Of a stretch of DNA of 64,000 nucleotides, positions 25,941 through 38,600 are shown piece after piece (within the stretch, counting starts at the first letter, position 1; the number at the start of each line of letters is the position of its first letter). Source of the DNA: Bolinopsis microptera (lineage: Eukaryota > Ctenophora > Tentaculata > Lobata > Bolinopsidae); contig NC_087081.1 in the NCBI RefSeq assembly GCF_026151205.1, forward strand, positions 15,226,340 to 15,290,339, read 5' to 3'. The notes beneath the pieces were generated by a model. That model saw nothing but the letters and a program-made list of their open reading frames with translations. It was not told where the DNA came from and did not search any database. Both the position numbers and the translations under genes were made by a program.

Positions 25941-26338
25941 CCGTTTTCTGACAAAAGTGCTTAAGTAACATTTTGGAAATTTCGGGTTTTTTGGTCTAAC
26001 TTTTGTTTTTGGGTCAAGAACTATCCCTGAGGACCATTGGATACATTCGCCGACCCCCCGAAACCCCATTTTGGAACCCCCTAAAATGCAAAAAATGGTC
26101 ATTTTTCTGAGAAAAGTGCTTAAGTAACATTTTGGAAAACGGGTGCCGTTTATTTCAAAAATGGTGTCATTTCGGGAACTGAAAACGGTGGCATTGTTTT
26201 CTATGTCCAAACTGGCCTAGTGACGGCAATTTGGTGATCATGGGTCTTTTGGCCTGGGAAAAAACAATTTATGGCACTTAAGCACTTTTGTGAAAACGGG
26301 CTGGTTTTCTCACAACAGTGCTTAAGTGCCATTATACG
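25941..26338. mobile_element. Inverted-repeat element with AAAAGTGCTTAAGT motif
   Basis: CCGTTTTCTGACAAAAGTGC TTAAGT at 25941 is mirrored by ACTTAAGCACTTTTGTGAAA ACGG ending at 26299. A direct internal copy lies at about 26103-26146 and another direct copy at 26301-26338. The core between is not coding. It is probably a degraded non-autonomous element; no clear target duplication was found. Confidence 0.55.
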
Positions 26339-29092
26339 TTTAATTAAATGTTGATTCTGCCAACTGAAACTATATAATCGGTACTAACAAATCTAAATTT
26401 TCACGGCGGATCGATTGGTGATGCTCATAAACTTCAGAACCGCTAGCCTCGCCGTCAAAATTGCCGATTTGTCAATGCAGAACGTTTCAAAATATACGTC
26501 ATAATTTGCTTTAAAATTTTTTATTATCTTATAAGTTGAGACTGGCGGGATTATCGACAGGCATAGTTACTATGGTCATCATTGACATCTCAAACATGAA
26601 ACACGCTAAGAGTTGCGGTCAGCCAGTTTCTACAGATGAATACATATCCGGTATAAAAACCAAAAACGCAGTAAACTAGCGTGTTATTCAAAAAACAAAG
26701 ATTTTATTCCTGCCAACTAATTAACTAATTAATCCAACTAATCGTCTGAGGTGTGGTAAAATATTTCAATCGGTTCTCTTCGTAAAACGATTAAACAACT
26801 TTAAGAATATCACGTTATAAATTTCTGAAGCTTCTATTTTTTGGCTCACAGCGTTTCTTCCAACCACATCAACCCTCTAAGCTCTAAAAGGTAGGACTGG
26901 ATTACAAAAGAAAATCAAAAACCGTGTGTTACTTGTTAAAATCTTGACGTGAAATTAACCAAACGAACCGAACATCACACAGCTCAATACTCATTAACTC
27001 AATCGACAACTTTAAAAGGTAACATAATAGTTTTGTTGGAAATCGTTTCTTTACGTCAAGTGACGTTCAATTATATGGCTCTCTTGAGATAAATATTGCT
27101 TCGATCTAGAAAGTTAATTTGGTCGGTTTATATTTTCCGTGGTGAAATAAAATGAGCGTACTGCTTCAACGTCAATGGTGCAACAATAAATAAACTTAAA
27201 GTCAGACTTCAAATTGCTTGCAATTCTTCTATTTTTGACATAGCCTCTAGTATATGTTACTATACTGTTGCTATAATAGAAACATGAGTGGCTCTAAATG
27301 TGAAACTTTGACCGTAGACATCAAAATGCTGGAAAAGTACTACGACATTGAAATGTATCATTATGCTGCACAGAGAATTTTATAAATGGGTCGTACAATG
27401 AGCTTATAAATGAGCTTATAGTCGTACGTTGAATGTTAACAGTCATAACTGGTTACAAATCTTATTCTTAATATCGTGTAAAGAGTTTATCCGCATTTTT
27501 ATAGCCAATAAATAACTGGAACAGCGAAAACTAACATCAATAATTCAGTAAATTTGAATTGTTATTGTCTATATATCTTCAGCATGGTGGCTACAACGTC
27601 AAACAGCGGTCAAAATGACGTCAAATAATCAAAATGGCTATGATTCCTTCATATGTTGGCACAGCCATAGTGCCCCCAATGTGAATTGCTTCTAACATGC
27701 AACAATCAACAATCATCAACTTTCACGTCAAACAAGCTTTAAAATTGCTGGAATTCAGACGAACAAAAAGCAAAACTCAAAACTTCATAAGCTTTCCAAT
27801 AAGTTGAGTAATATGTAGTATTGGAGTCAACAAGATTAGAACTTTTCAGACCAGTCTTGATAACTCATTAGCGGCCCGTGCGTCACAAACTGAATGGTGC
27901 AGCGCCTCCAATCCGACATTAGTACAAAATTATAGGCATAGAGCTACAGTTACAGAAGTCGAAAACTACACGTCCCAGTTTTACTAGTAATGTAAGGAAA
28001 CAATGTTGATGACGCAAAGTTGCTCTAACATCAGCACTCAGCAGGAACAAAAGGTGATTTATTGATCATTGTGGGTCTTGCTCAAAAGGAATGTGTCAAT
28101 AAATGACAAGGAAATAATTCAAAGATTTAATGTACGATTTGAATTCTTTCCCAGAAGAAGGGAGGAGAAGCCAGCGGTAAGAATTGTTAGAACTATGCTA
28201 ATAGTAATTGGAATCGAATGATTAGATAGTTAATGCCTAGTAGAGATTTGTTGTGCGATCCTCGCCGATGAAATTAAGGACGAAACCTTAAATCCTTCAT
28301 GCAGAGACGTCTCATATCTCTGCCACGATTTGGAAGTTACGTTTCAAACTCTCAGTGATATCCCAAACAATATTTACAATCTCATTTCTATTGGTACTTA
28401 TTACTTAAGCTAGCTATAGCTTTTACACATCACTCGTAGACCACATTGTTCATAAACCATGACCAGTATTATAGATCTGGATACTAATGGGGAGGCCGTG
28501 CACCATTTGTTTCTGATCTCCTCCGGTAGCTGGTGTATCAAAAGACACCCTCTGCTAGCCCTGCATTAATACTCACAATCTCTCAGGACGTACGCTAAAT
28601 CTCTCAACTCAATTAGTGGCTATACAGGATAACACCTGAAAAATAACAGCAACTTATTTACAGATAAAACAGCCGTACTTCTTTCAGCTGTGGACTCAGA
28701 GGTCATGTTACAACTCGGCCCCCGGTCCTGTAGATGGACTGTTGATCGGACTAAGAACAAAACACTTTATATAGATGGAGAATCATGAACGAACGTCAAA
28801 GTATAAAAGGTTTTTACTTTTATTTAAGGTTTATTACGGACGTTAAACTGTTCTTCATGGACGAACAAAACCCGATGAAAAGAGATGTTAATTGATCGAG
28901 GAACTCACTCAGGAAGCTATAACCTACGTTGTTTAAGATTCTAATAAAAGAAATAGAGGCTGTACGCCCACGCATATACATTTAATGTTATAAAATGCTT
29001 TCTTGCGTAAGCCGTTTACTTCCTTCACCTTGAACTACTTAATCCCTATCCATCATAGTGATCTTGGAGACATACACTAGTGATATAATGTA
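26339..29092. other. Intergenic stretch, no gene recognised
   Basis: I see no long ORF, repeat array or recognisable domain here. The longest tidy small ORF begins at 27284 (about 33 codons) and has no supporting feature. Confidence 0.4.
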
Positions 29093-29815
29093 GCTATACA
29101 CCCTTGGCGATATACTGTAAATACACCCTGGTGATATAATACTGTAGCTATAATTATATAGTATACACCCTGGTGATATACTGTAGATACACCCTGGTGA
29201 TATATTTTAGACACACCCTGGTGATATACTGTAGATACACCCTGGTGATATACTTTAGATACACCCTGGTGATATACTGTAGATACACCCTGGTGATATA
29301 CTGTAGATACACCCTGGTGATATACTGTAGATACACCCTGGTGATATACTGTAGATACACCCTGGTGATATACTGTAGATACACCCTGGTGATATACTGT
29401 AGATACACCCTGGTGATATACTGTAGATACACCCTGGTGATATACTGTAGATACACCCTGGTGATATACTGTAGATACACCCTGGTGATATACTGTAGAG
29501 TGTAGATACACCATGGTGATATACTGTAGAATGTAGATACACCCTGGTGATATACTGTAGATACACCCTGGTGATATACTGATACACCCTGGTGATATAC
29601 TGTAGATACACCCTGGTGATATACTGATACACCCTGGTGATATACTGTAGATACACCCTGGCGATATACTGATACACCCTGGTGATATACTAAAGATACA
29701 CCCTGGTGATATACTGTAGACACACCCTGGTGATATACTGATACACCCTGGTGATATACTGTAGATACACCCTGGCGATATACTGTAGATACACCCTGGT
29801 GATATACTATAGAAA
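29093..29815. repeat. 24-bp minisatellite (GATATACTGTAGATACACCC TGGT)n
   Basis: About 30 units, some shortened to 18 bp (GATATACTGATACACCC TGGT). Long ORFs on both strands are repeat artefacts encoding VYHQGVST or ISPGCIY units. It lies in the intergenic region upstream of the SIK-like gene. Confidence 0.95.
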
Positions 29816-30039
29816 GTATAGACACGCCCAAGTACGTCTCTAGCAATGTGGGAATAAATTAAATAGTACGCGAGATTGAGTCGTAAGCGAGGGACTACTC
29901 TCAACGGAGTAAAAAAAGTTGAAAAGTAGTAGTGCGTGCTAAAACATAAAAAGAAGGCGAAAAGTTGTAGCCCTCCAAGTGCCGCATACGTCACTTGCAA
30001 TCAGAAAATCGCCGCTCAAGACAAGGTTCTAACTGCCTG

Positions 30040-30606
30040 CTAATGACGTCACAAACTTATTACACGTGACGTCACACCTCATGACGTCATAACCTCGCCA
30101 CGTCCTAATGTTCTGTTGGTCGCTGAGAGACAGAGAGCTGGGCACACTGCCAAAAACGGGAAAGGAGGACGCCGTTATGAGTAGCATATAGTGGTACGTC
30201 ACAAGATAGCTACCCTGTCAACACTGAATATCTAGCTGCGCAATATGTTTTCGTCATCATATTTTAGAGAGGAAGTTTGAGAGAGTTATTATCAAAATAC
30301 AAGAATGATTATCCCAACACAGCAGACATATCATGTACATACTGCTACGCCAGAGAGAGCCAAGCTTGACGGTTACCAATGACATAATATATACTGCATT
30401 ATGAGGCCAGATATTATCAAGAACATTTATATTTTTACGGTTTTGAAGATCTGATATATGGAGGGGGGCCGGGGGGTGGCTGATCTGATATATGGGGGCG
30501 GGGGGCTGATCATAGACTAACCACGTGATCAGAGGCTACTGTGCTGGTAAAAGTAAGGTCTTTCTCCGGCCCCAACGTCATGACGTCATGACGTCATAGT
30601 GACGTG
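30040..30606. promoter_or_regulatory. CRE cluster in intergenic DNA
   Basis: TGACGTCA occurs at about 30043, 30067, 30082, and at 30581 and 30589 back to back (TGACGTCATGACGTCA). A CACGTGACGTCA composite is at about 30063. No gene start was recognised beside it. Possible distal element for the SIK-like gene 5.5 kb away. Confidence 0.4.
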
Positions 30607-30873
30607 AATCCTCCGTGAATCATTATGCTAACACTAAACTACAATATCTCTCTATATACCAATACAATATAACTACAACATCTCAATATGCTGCCTCCTC
30701 TCAAAATGCTGGACTTACCTCCTTCCCCCTCCCTCCACCTCTCCCCGGTAAGATACTGAAAGGTAAAATAAGCTCTTTCTTAGCAGCTCGCACCTGATTC
30801 CACATCTCGCAATATAACCTGCAGAGAAGAGACCGCGGTGTTTGTTTTTAGTTGTTGCACAACAGGTTGGGAG

Positions 30874-31041
<168 letters not shown>

Positions 31042-31294
31042 GGGTGAGGCTGATGCAGCCTTGTCCTGGCAACCTTGACAATGAACCACCAGTACGGCAG
31101 TACGTCGTAACACTATCTTACAAACTTACTTATTCGATTGGCTATCTATACTCAAACACCTTCCCGCGGCCGATCAAATTTAATATCTGTGTCTATGCAA
31201 GCACAATAAAAAGTAATACATTTGATGGGCACAATACGGCTATACCAATTAGCAAATAAGCGTGGAAGTGCGTCATAGTAGCCCGAGTTGACGT

Positions 31295-31421
31295 CAATGG
31301 GGTGTCACGTGGGGTGGTGTTGTGTAACTAGGCAACCAATGGGGTATCACGTGATGTGGTGTTGTGTAACTAGGCAACCAATGGGGTATCACGTGATGTG
31401 GTGTTGTGTAACTAGGCAACC
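31295..31421. repeat. 42-bp tandem repeat, three copies, with CCAAT and CACGTG
   Basis: Each unit has CAATGGGGTATCACGTGATG, a GTGGTGTTGTGTAAC stretch and TAGGCAAC. The first copy is slightly diverged. Each unit carries one CCAAT and one CACGTG, so the array multiplies a potential factor-binding module. Confidence 0.85.
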
Positions 31422-32666
31422 CACGAGACTCTGAAATTAGGTAAACTCCACACCACGTGACATAAGGAGCAGTTGAGCGTGGTGAAGGTGGGGGAGAGAG
31501 TAATTTCGTTCATCACCGCCATTGCTGGTTTCAGCCAATGAACGAGCGGGAAAATTGTTGTGAACCAATGAGTGAAGAGTTATTGCAGATGCAGTACGGT
31601 TGTTCGGAGTTTTGACGTCACTGGCTTTCTTACAAATTTTCTATAACTTCACTAAATACAAGACCGGCCGTTTGACTCCTTCCAGCAGTCGTTGTGACGT
31701 CAATTTAAGCTGCAAGGTCACATGTGACCACGTGACATATCCTGGTTGAAGTACCAAGTCAAAACCACGTGTCTCAAAACCACGTGTCCTGGTATTTGGT
31801 GGAGTATACGAGGTCTAACGTCTGGCTCATGTTTCTTATTGCGGTGCTGAATAGGGCCACATCTTGAGAGGACACTATTGTTCGGCACTAATAATAACCT
31901 TTTTGGGATAATTCGGATGAGCAGAATGGCAAGAGGATTAAGATGTTTATTGGCCACTGCTATGAGCGAGGGATGTAAGTTTTAGTTCAACAATCGGCAA
32001 TGATTGGTATGGTCAGCAAATTGAGATGAGTAGTTCCATAAAAATTAAGCCTGATATTATGATTCATCAGCCACCACTTCCTGATTTAATCAGACGAGCA
32101 TATTGTGGTTATCTGCGCTGGATTATAAAAATTGTACAAGGAGTTAACGTAGAATTATATTTATGCTCAATTTTATGTGTTAGTTTTATCATAATGACTA
32201 AGTTTTGTTTACTAATAGATTGCAATCTAGATAGAAACTGTTTAGAGATATTATCGGGAGAATTATTATGAGCAGCGAGTTTGGTGCGCTGCAAAATCCA
32301 GAGCAGAAATTCAACTAATAAAAGGATAGAATTAAATATCGTATCATAATTCAAAATAAAATGTATTTACACCAAAAACTTTTAAAAAACACATCAAGAA
32401 CAACAAATATTGCAGTGAGATAACACTCTTACAGTGATAACAGAAAACTCTAATATTATCTACAAAAAATATTCATCGGACATTATCGTCAATTCGAACT
32501 GTTCATCAGCCCAGTTAACGTAAGTATTTAGCGATCCTGACCTTCTGACATCAATGTTCGTCAGTACTTGTTCTCTAATCATATAATTGACTGACATCAG
32601 CATTTCTGACGCCGGAATTAATCACAGCCAATTATCTAATTATCAACTAATTATCTAATGATCTGA
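31422..32666. other. 3' flank of the coiled-coil gene; TGACGTCA and CACGTG motifs, no gene
   Basis: TGACGTCA occurs at about 31613 and 31695, and ACCACGTG is repeated near 31727-31790. No coding region is recognised. The 3' UTR of the minus-strand coiled-coil gene should lie in the upper part. Confidence 0.4.
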
Positions 32667-35600
32667 TTAGTAGCTTCCCGACGGAGCGAAGTCAGGTAAA
32701 AGTTCCGCCACCATGCTTCGCATCCTGTTCTTCCTTACATCAGCCTCTCGTTCTCGCACCAGCTGGGGTGTAAGTCGGTGCCAGAAGAGCAGGTGGTTTC
32801 TCAGGGTTATCCTGGTGCATAGTTCATTATTTACTTGTTTAGGGGGGGTCCAACTACTACCTCCCTGTTTATTGACTAATTGGTCGTAAATGAGGTTAAC
32901 TGACTAATAGCTCGATTTAATTGAACATATGCGTCTTTATTAAACTATTTACGATTGTTGTACGTGTTTTCACAATTTATATTTTATTGGTGGTGTGAAA
33001 TATGGATTTTTGTATTCTTTTGTTTTCAGGGTGTTATTATAAAGAAATTGGATTCGGAAAACGGAAATTTTTAAAGATCCCTAAATTTGAGCCCGCAATA
33101 AATCGTAGTAAAAGTCTGCTTATACAAAGTTCTTTTACAATTCAGGGAATTTATACGAAGAGAAACTGTTAAACAACGTTTTACAAACTTAGACTTGCGC
33201 TGAACACAACAAATTCCGAATTCCTATGGTGTGTTTATGTATGGAACCCATTCTAGAATGCTTTTTAGAAAAATTACTAACTTATAGTCGCAGAATTAGG
33301 GCAAATACATTATAGCGAGTAATTAAATAAAGTTACAAGTTTTAAAAGATGGGAGGTCATTTGACCGAGCCCATTTTGGATGACTTCCAATGAATTCTAG
33401 TCGAAGGTAACAAAAACCAAATTCCTTTTAAGCTCGTTGTTACATTCCTTAAATGCCTACACAATTCCATACCAGATGCTAGAAATTATTGATATGTTCT
33501 TGGTGTGTTCGGATGTATAGTAGAGTTCATGTGATAAGTGCAAGACAGTAACATTTTTAGATAACCCAAATCTGTACCCCAGTACACAGTAGAATAAGTC
33601 GTTCATTTAATAAGGCTTCAGATTCTGCAAATTCCAAAATTCACGAAGATGATTTGCCATAGAACGTTTGTAATGCTTATTCTTTAAAATATAAATATAA
33701 ATATAAACTATGTCATCCTTGGTTACGAATAACGAATAACCAAGAAAATACTAAAACTTACTTTCGATCGAGCTGAACAGCACGGATTTCCAACCCTCCC
33801 CTCTCCTCTACGCACGTCTTCGCGCCTTCCTGCCAGGACCACAGAACTCGTACTCGTAACGAGCGCGAATAGTGTCGGTCAGATATCCGCTGGTACGATT
33901 CTTGTAACGTCAGTGCCTTATGGGATGCAGGCATGTTATCAAACATTCTTGTTATATCAAGCATTGTTAAAGCATTTACACTGATTCTGTAGAAACTTCA
34001 AAATTGAAATATTCGTTCGACAGATACGAGATCTTAAATAAGGTCAGAAATACTCTTTTCTTAGGGTTTCTTACCCTTTTCATGGATCGGAGGGTTTGTC
34101 TCAAAATGAGATTTCTGTAAAACTGAGTAGCCCTCTCTTCTTTCTCAATTATCTTAATTTCCAGGTGCTGTTTCCAGACCTTCCAATGGGAGGCGACACA
34201 CGTTGTATCATAGTGCCTGGCAGCTTCACCTTCCTCGTCTTTAAGCTGGTTGACAAATAGTTAAACACTAAACGTTAAATTAAGTTTTATTCAGTTAATT
34301 CAGTTTTATTCAGTTTTATTTAGTTTTATTCCTGGGTAGAAAACTGACGATGTATACTTATTAACAAATCTGAGAAGTTTAGAGTCCGAAGTAAATTTAA
34401 GTAAAAAATGAGGTGGATGTGAATGCTTAGGATAAAAACCTTTTGACAAAGTCTCTTGAGGGGATTTAAAACATATTTCACTTTTAACTTCACATGATAG
34501 TGATTAATAGCTGTCAACGTTTTGTCCTTCATCGCTTGTATCTCCTGTAACCTTGCTCGTTCCCTTTCCCTCGCTTCAGCTATCTCCTGAAGCAATTTTA
34601 ACAGTATGAAAATTAAGGCCTAAAATGTAGTTTAACTTGGTTATTTAACAATCGTCTGAATATGGTATAAATACCTTATCGGATTTATGAAGAGAAAAAA
34701 ACAGAAAGGTTAAGCAGCTAACTTCTCGTTATTAATATTAGAGAAAAACGAAGAAATTTTGGTGTTGAACTCTAAGTCTGATGTCGGGTATTAATGCCGG
34801 CGAGACGGGTGCGGTCGCCCACTGATACTCTAATACACTCCACTTAGTAAATTATAATTGCGGTAAATAAAGTAAGAGAGTAAAAGCTTGGGTTTAAATA
34901 CCGTTGTAGCTCCGTGGTTAAGTTATTTAGCGAACAAAGTTGTTGAAGCTGCAGTTTCGATAGCATGTTTAACTGTTAGTTGACTAGACATGGATAATAC
35001 GGATAATATTAGAGACAAATTGGTGTAAATTTATGGCAGAAGCAAAAGATTGGGTTTATTAAAGGTAAGTTTTATCAAACAGTGCAACTGGTGACAACCT
35101 TCTAATCTTCAGCAGGATTCAACAAGATGACATGTCTAACGAAACTATTATTCGTTGATTTTTCATAATTAAACCTATTCCGATCCAAAAATAGGAAGAA
35201 AAGATAAAGACGACAACATGCCGTCGTTGTTTGCACCTTGAGCCTGTAACCAAAGAAAGTCTCAAACTCAATGCTATACCGGTCCAATTTAAACTGGTGC
35301 TATAAGACCAAACTCAGAACACAATTAAAGTCAAACGCCATAATGGCACACTTTAAACTTTTTTGTCAGTAATGGATCCATTGGAGTGACGTGGGTCTCG
35401 AGCACTCAAAATTTCTTGTTATGCAAAAACCTATTTTCACCAGGTTCAATGAACTCGCCTTCAATCTTTGCTCTTTCTCCACTTGGCGTTTCTGTTCCTC
35501 TTCCTCAGCCCTTCTCTTCTCTTCCTCGATCTTAAATCTCTCCGCTTCTTGCTTCTTTTCTACCTTCCGGTTTTCTATTTCCTGTCTTCTCATAGCTCGC

Positions 35601-38600
35601 TGCCTTGCCCTTTCCTCCATTCCTTGGAAATTTAAAGAAAGATTTATGAAAGTGACATTATCAATTATTAACGTTTAGAAACTGTAAATCGGGGCTAATT
35701 AGGAAAGAGAATGTGGGAGTATACCAAGGGTTCTATCTTCTAACATATTTCTCCTTAACATGGAATTAGCTAAAATAGAGACACAAAATTTGAACTTCCT
35801 TACATCCCGACCAGGCTTCATCCGCCCTCTTATGTTCTACAACCCTGTTGGGCGGTCCACAACCAGGCTGGCGATCATTGCGGTTAAATTAGCCCAAGTA
35901 AAGTAAGTATGATACAAGCTAACAGGTGTGTTACATAGGGCCCAAACTGATTTCTGTCATGTACTACACCGATTAACCCACATCGAGGTTACTATGCTTA
36001 ACTTGGTTAGATACCATGGTTGTGAATATGAAGTCGACAAATAAAAAGTCAGTTTTTAATCTAAAATCAGTATATTTCAGGGGCCCGGGCCACGGATCGA
36101 TAAATAATAGCTATATTAACTGTGCATCAGCTAAGATGTGGGGTATTCTTTACTGCTATGAACAGGCGACCTAGAGTTATTGAGATCTTGTAGAGCAGAT
36201 TTTATCGTGATGACCATGCCGGCCGGCGCCCCACCGAGTTCAAACGCGCGCGGCGTGTTTTGATTGATTTATACTAGCTGCCGAAAAGTATACTTTCATT
36301 ACACATTTGTCACTAAAAGTTAGCGCCTACAGTACAAATTCCAAAATACAGGACAGTTAATTAAAGCACTGATCTGCGGCCAATATTAAATTTGTTTCGA
36401 ATTCTAACAAGAGTTGGAGAAGGTGGTAGATAGCTTTTGGCAAACTACACCTGCAGATTCGATGATATTTAAAAGTTAAAGTTAAGTTGCACGTAGAAAA
36501 CTATAAATATCTCAGCAACAAATGATCATCACACGAGAATTACTGAGGAGACGTCTTTATCTAAATTTGAATATTTTCCTGAAACATACCTCTAAGAGCC
36601 ACAGGAATTTTGTTCTCCTTAGCTTTATCAATTCCGACTGTTCTGCTGTTGTTTGAAGATATTAAAGGCCTAACAGGACTGTCCCAAGGATTGTGAACTG
36701 GAACTGACACAGGACCTTGAGGTGTCGGTGCTGACTTTGTCGAGTTTGCTTTTCTGTCTTCTCCTACAGTATACAATTACTTTCATTAAAAATCAAGATT
36801 TGGTTGGTTTACTAAATTTTTATTTACCAAATTATTGAGAAAACCTAGAATTTTCAAACTGAGTGTCAAAACTTGAGATAGGAAAAGATATGCCCAAAAA
36901 ATGGCTATTTGAAATGTACTATCTCCATGTACAGTATACACGAATACTACAAGTATCAAACCTGATTTGTGCAGTACATCTTTACGAGCTGCCATTATAG
37001 ATTCTCTTTCAACTCCAACCCTTTCTGTATTTTCTTGTGCTTCTACATTATTATTCCCTGACTTTGATCCCCGCCCAGCAAAGTTAATACCCAACTTCTT
37101 TTTCTTTGAGTACTTTGCACCGTCGTAATTCGGTTTCATAGTTGGGTTGTTGGGAATTTTGGGACAATCGTCTTTGGTGGCTGAGGCGTTTCTGGTGACT
37201 GAGGCGTTCGTGGTGGCTGAGGTGTTTCTGGAAACTTCTGAAAGGCATGTTAGATGATTTCATTGTATCACACATAAAGCAAACTAGAATTTTACATTTA
37301 ATGATGTGGATTGCAGATTGTTGGTAGATGATATTGTAAGGAACAAATTTATTATCAATGATATTTACAACAATAATCATAAAGCAACATTCTAATAAAC
37401 TATCAATCATTATAAATAGATATATCTATAATTATACAACATGGTAGTCAGTGGTGTCAAAAAGCTGTTGTTTTCCCTTGAATGCCCCCCCCCCCCCCCC
37501 CTCTTGGCGCGTAGATGGTACCTACCCACTGCAGCTGCAAGACACTGCTCCATAAGCTGTTTCCTCCTTAAATCATCTTTCTCTTCTCTCTTTTCTTGAA
37601 CACGTGTTCGATGCCAGTACTGCCAGTATTTGAAGTAGTAGCGCAAGTGAGACTTCCTGAATGTGCGACTCTTTAGTCTTTATCCTTATTTTGAAGATGA
37701 AAACCCTTTTATAGCATTGCCGTGTACAATAATTAATTGAAACGGCTCACTTGTAATAATTCACTATAATAAACTTACTGGTAAAGTCAGGTCTATAATA
37801 AATCTACTAAAGTTACTAAATTAGTTACTTACTGGTAGTGAACATCAGCTATTCTCACTTTCTTGTTTTCTCTAAACATAGCTTCCCTCACTTTCTCATC
37901 TCTCTTTTCTTGTTTTAACCGGCAGTATGACCGCCACTGGCGCCACGCTCTTACCTGTAAACAAAGAGAATAAGTAACAATCAGTACTAATTACAACTAA
38001 ATACAACTAATTACAACTAATTAGGACTAATAACAACTAAAGAGATTATCATTTTAATTGCGTGATTATCGGTAAAGTGAGTGGATTGTTTAAGATTTAA
38101 CAAGATTTAAGTTCCTTTTCAGTTTTCAATCATTTGACCGATTGTCAACTCCGCATTCCACAAGAAATATGATCTGTTAAAAATCAAACCTGACTTTTCC
38201 ACTCGTGGAGAGCGACTGCTTTGTTGTAGATCACTCTGCCATCCAGTGTGGCTTCTCTCCATTTGGTAAATGTTCGCTGTAACATCTACACAGGAAATCT
38301 GTTATTAGTAAGCTACTCTTCAAAATATGATTCAGCCGTTTTATTTTCATCGAGGTGAGATACAAAAATACCTGTCAGTGTCGAACCACCAAGGTTTTAA
38401 CAATAAATGTGAATGAAATATTTTTTAATCACGTGAAAATATTACCGAATATCTCTCCTTCATTTCCTTTCTCTCCGCCTCTTGAAGTTGTTTCAATAAA
38501 ATATGCCTCGTTGCAAGAATCCTTTTCCTTTTTACCTCTTCCTCTGCATTCTGCATTACAACTTGTCTGTACTCTGCTGCTAGTTCTGCTTTATATGACT

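Noticed and set aside
27284-27385. Small 33-codon ORF starting MSGSKCETLTVDIK
   Set aside because: Too short, isolated, no splice or similarity support.
29077-30000. Minus-strand ORF of 307 residues and its companions
   Set aside because: Mostly translated 24-bp minisatellite; the unique ends show no domain.
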